From the NCBI GenBank assembly GCA_910584395.1, contig CAJUAS010000006.1:1-54563 (forward strand): 54,563 nucleotides of DNA, in the 5' to 3' direction. The position numbers and the translations under genes are program-made. The notes beneath the pieces are model-generated. The model made no database searches. It was given only the letters and a program-made list of their open reading frames with translations, and was not told the DNA's origin. The DNA is from an uncultured Oscillospiraceae bacterium (GTDB taxonomy: Bacteria > Bacillota > Clostridia > Oscillospirales > Oscillospiraceae). Positions 53,228 through 54,563 of the stretch are shown here, one piece after another. Each line of letters begins with the position of its first letter. The first letter of the stretch is position 1.

Positions 53228-53958
53228 AGCTGTCGGCGAAAGACGTTTATCAGAAATTACTGCTTGAAGATAAAATACTTGAATTGGATGGACAAATCAA
53301 ATTTTTCTTTGGTGACGTCGATATTATCGTCAAGCAAAAAGATGTTGTCGGGAATATTATTCAAGAATGGCTGCAAGGCTGGTTGGACAAGCGAGGCATT
53401 GAGTACGCCCCCTCGGAAAACACCCAGATGCCGCCGGATTTCTTTCTCGATCCCGGCGACCTGACCAAAAATTTGTTAGAGGTAAAAGCGTTCAATCGTT
53501 CCGCCAGTCCCGGCTTTGACATTGCGGACTTCAGAATGTATGAGGAAGAGATTATAGAAAAGCCCTATATGCTTGATGTGGACTATCTTATTTTTGGCTA
53601 TGATATGAATGAGAAAGGTGTTGTCACCATTAAAAACCTTTGGCTAAAAAAGGTCTGGGAGATCACCCGGCGCATGGCTGAATGGCCAATCAATCTTCAA
53701 GTGAAACAAGGTGTCGTCCATAAGATCCGCCCCGGTGTTTGGTACAGTCCGGCCAAAGGAAACTTTCCGATGTTTGCTTGCCTTGAAGATTTTATTGCCG
53801 CCATCGAAGAAGCTGTTTATCAGAATCCGAAAACTCACCATAGCGCGGCAACGTGGAAAAAGAGATTTCTCGACAGCTATGAGCGTCATTATGGCAAGAG
53901 ACTTCTTATTCCCCGCTGGAGCGAAATCGAGGATAAATACCAAAAGGCATCGACTTAA
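53224..53958 (+). CDS. Type II restriction endonuclease (NgoBV-like)
   Basis: A 244-residue nuclease. It resembles the NgoBV/NlaIV family (recognition GGNNCC) in its N-terminus (AKDVYQKLL, DVVGNIIQEWLQGWL). A PD...ExK core is visible: PD at 71-72, then EVK at 86-88 (LLEVKAF). Overlaps the methyltransferase gene by four bases, as in many compact restriction-modification pairs. AT-rich relative to the flanks. Family assignment is from memory of the family pattern, so the cut site should be taken as provisional. Confidence 0.8.
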   Translation: MKLSAKDVYQKLLLEDKILELDGQIKFFFGDVDIIVKQKDVVGNIIQEWLQGWLDKRGIEYAPSENTQMPPDFFLDPGDLTKNLLEVKAFNRSASPGFDIADFRMYEEEIIEKPYMLDVDYLIFGYDMNEKGVVTIKNLWLKKVWEITRRMAEWPINLQVKQGVVHKIRPGVWYSPAKGNFPMFACLEDFIAAIEEAVYQNPKTHHSAATWKKRFLDSYERHYGKRLLIPRWSEIEDKYQKAST

Positions 53959-53964
53959 TTTAAC

Positions 53965-53994
53965 AAGACAGAGCAAGACAGAGGAAGACAGAGA
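53965..53994 (+). repeat. Three tandem 10-bp repeats behind the endonuclease gene
   Basis: AAGACAGAG followed by C, G and A in three successive 10-base units, six bases behind the endonuclease stop. Confidence 0.85.
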
Positions 53995-54034
53995 GACGGT
54001 TCTTTTGTCTTGGCGCTTTCTCGAAAAGGCAATA

Positions 54035-54068
54035 AAAAAGGACGATTCCTCGCGGAATCGTCCTTTTT
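54035..54068. terminator. Bidirectional terminator
   Basis: Perfect stem of 15 pairs AAAAAGGACGATTCC/GGAATCGTCCTTTTT with loop TCGC, between the endonuclease gene (plus) and typA (minus). Confidence 0.92.
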
Positions 54069-54083
54069 GATGGCGTTTTTGCT

Positions 54084-54563
54084 TTACTGCTTCTTCTTGC
54101 TGGCCTCGCGCATCCGGGCAGCGTGATCCAGCAGACGTTTCCTCAGCCGCAGGGACTTGGGGGTGACCTCCAGCAGCTCGTCGTCGGCCAAAAACTCCAA
54201 GCACTGCTCCAAGCTCAGCGTCTTGGGCGGCACCAGCCGCAGGGCCTCGTCCGAGCCGGAGGCGCGCATATTGGTGAGCTGCTTTTTCTTGCAGACATTC
54301 ACCGTGATATCCTCCATCTTGGGGCACTCGCCCACGATCATCCCGGCATAGACGGGCACGCCCGCGCCGATGAACAGCACGCCGCGCTCCTGCGCGTTGA
54401 AAAGGCCGTAGGTCACGCTCTCCCCCGTCTCAAATGCCACCAGCGAGCCGGTGGAGCGGCGGGTGATCTCCCCTTTCATGGGGGCGTAGGAGTCAAAGAT
54501 GGAGGCCATGATGCCCTCCCCCTTGGTGTCGGTCAAAAACTCGTTGCGGTAGCCGAACAGGCC
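54084..54563 (-). CDS. typA: GTPase TypA/BipA (5' part outside window)
   Basis: The last 159 codons of the ribosome-associated translational GTPase BipA/TypA, open to the right edge. Visible are the domain V end (GLFGYRNEFLTDTKGEG), SIFDSYAPMKGEI, and the family-specific C-terminal domain (NVCKKKQLTNMRASGSDEALRL, LRKRLL...). The protein acts in ribosome assembly and stress adaptation. The GTPase domain lies beyond the window. Confidence 0.95.
   Translation of the reverse strand, partial: GLFGYRNEFLTDTKGEGIMASIFDSYAPMKGEITRRSTGSLVAFETGESVTYGLFNAQERGVLFIGAGVPVYAGMIVGECPKMEDITVNVCKKKQLTNMRASGSDEALRLVPPKTLSLEQCLEFLADDELLEVTPKSLRLRKRLLDHAARMREASKKKQ

Noticed and set aside
53965..53994. CRISPR array
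   Set aside because: Three adjacent 10-bp units without spacers and no cas genes.

Overview
The window is a GC-rich stretch of a low-copy, intact chromosome from a spore-forming Firmicute, most like a gut Clostridia of the Oscillospiraceae type. This rests on gene content and order: yqfC-yqfD-phoH-ybeY...era-recO, ylbJ, HrcA/CIRCE control of clpB, a CarD-family regulator, a clostridial-type NADP glutamate dehydrogenase, many Gram-positive lipoproteins, and near-universal AGGAGG ribosome sites with vegetative TTGNNN-17-TATAAT-type promoters. No tRNA, rRNA, CRISPR array or transposase was seen. No stretch longer than about 300 bases lacks a gene; the longest gap (26771-27068) holds a dispersed repeat and a hairpin.

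Layout. 1-5.6 kb: clpB (cut by the left edge) with a perfect CIRCE operator, then an aminotransferase, a DUF2461 protein, a polysaccharide deacetylase and a CarD-family regulator. 5.6-9.4 kb: ispD-ispF joined to a dipeptide epimerase and a transglutaminase-like protein. 9.4-15.5 kb (minus): gdhA, a 1075-residue Sel1-repeat protein and ackA. 15.6-20.9 kb (plus): tmcAL, udk, then a DUF4358 lipoprotein-MBOAT-DHHW set for exopolysaccharide acetylation. 21-29.1 kb (minus): oppA-oppB-oppC-oppD-oppF-ldcA-NlpC/P60, which reads as a murein-peptide uptake and trimming operon. 29.3-34.9 kb: an LTA-synthase-like sulfatase, a DacF-type D,D-carboxypeptidase, mgtE and a Bax-inhibitor-1 family protein. 35-39.7 kb (minus): aldose epimerase, polar amino-acid ABC transporter and ilvD in one unit. 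39.8-43.3 kb: ecfT followed by a single protein fusing two ECF ATPases and an S-type membrane domain. 43.4-44.5 kb: a small cassette (TM2 protein, XRE regulator, ribbon-helix-helix protein) partly bounded by 29-bp identical terminator repeats. 44.5-50.4 kb (minus): the sporulation/ribosome-maturation cluster yqfC-yqfD-phoH-ybeY-acyltransferase-era-recO. 50.4-51.9 kb: ylbJ and a small Cys-rich protein. 51.9-54 kb: a lower-GC type II restriction-modification pair resembling the NgoBV/NlaIV family. The right edge holds the C-terminal part of typA.

Themes. Cell-envelope chemistry dominates: deacetylase, epimerase plus transglutaminase, LdcA plus NlpC/P60 with Opp, DacF, LTA-synthase-like protein and polysaccharide O-acetylation could together make, trim and recycle wall material. 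The least explained items are a roughly 130-nt structured repeat found twice directly behind minus-strand stop codons (9411-9541 and 26932-27060), the 108-residue triad architecture of the Sel1 protein, the EcfA-EcfA-S fusion, and the terminator-flanked regulator cassette.
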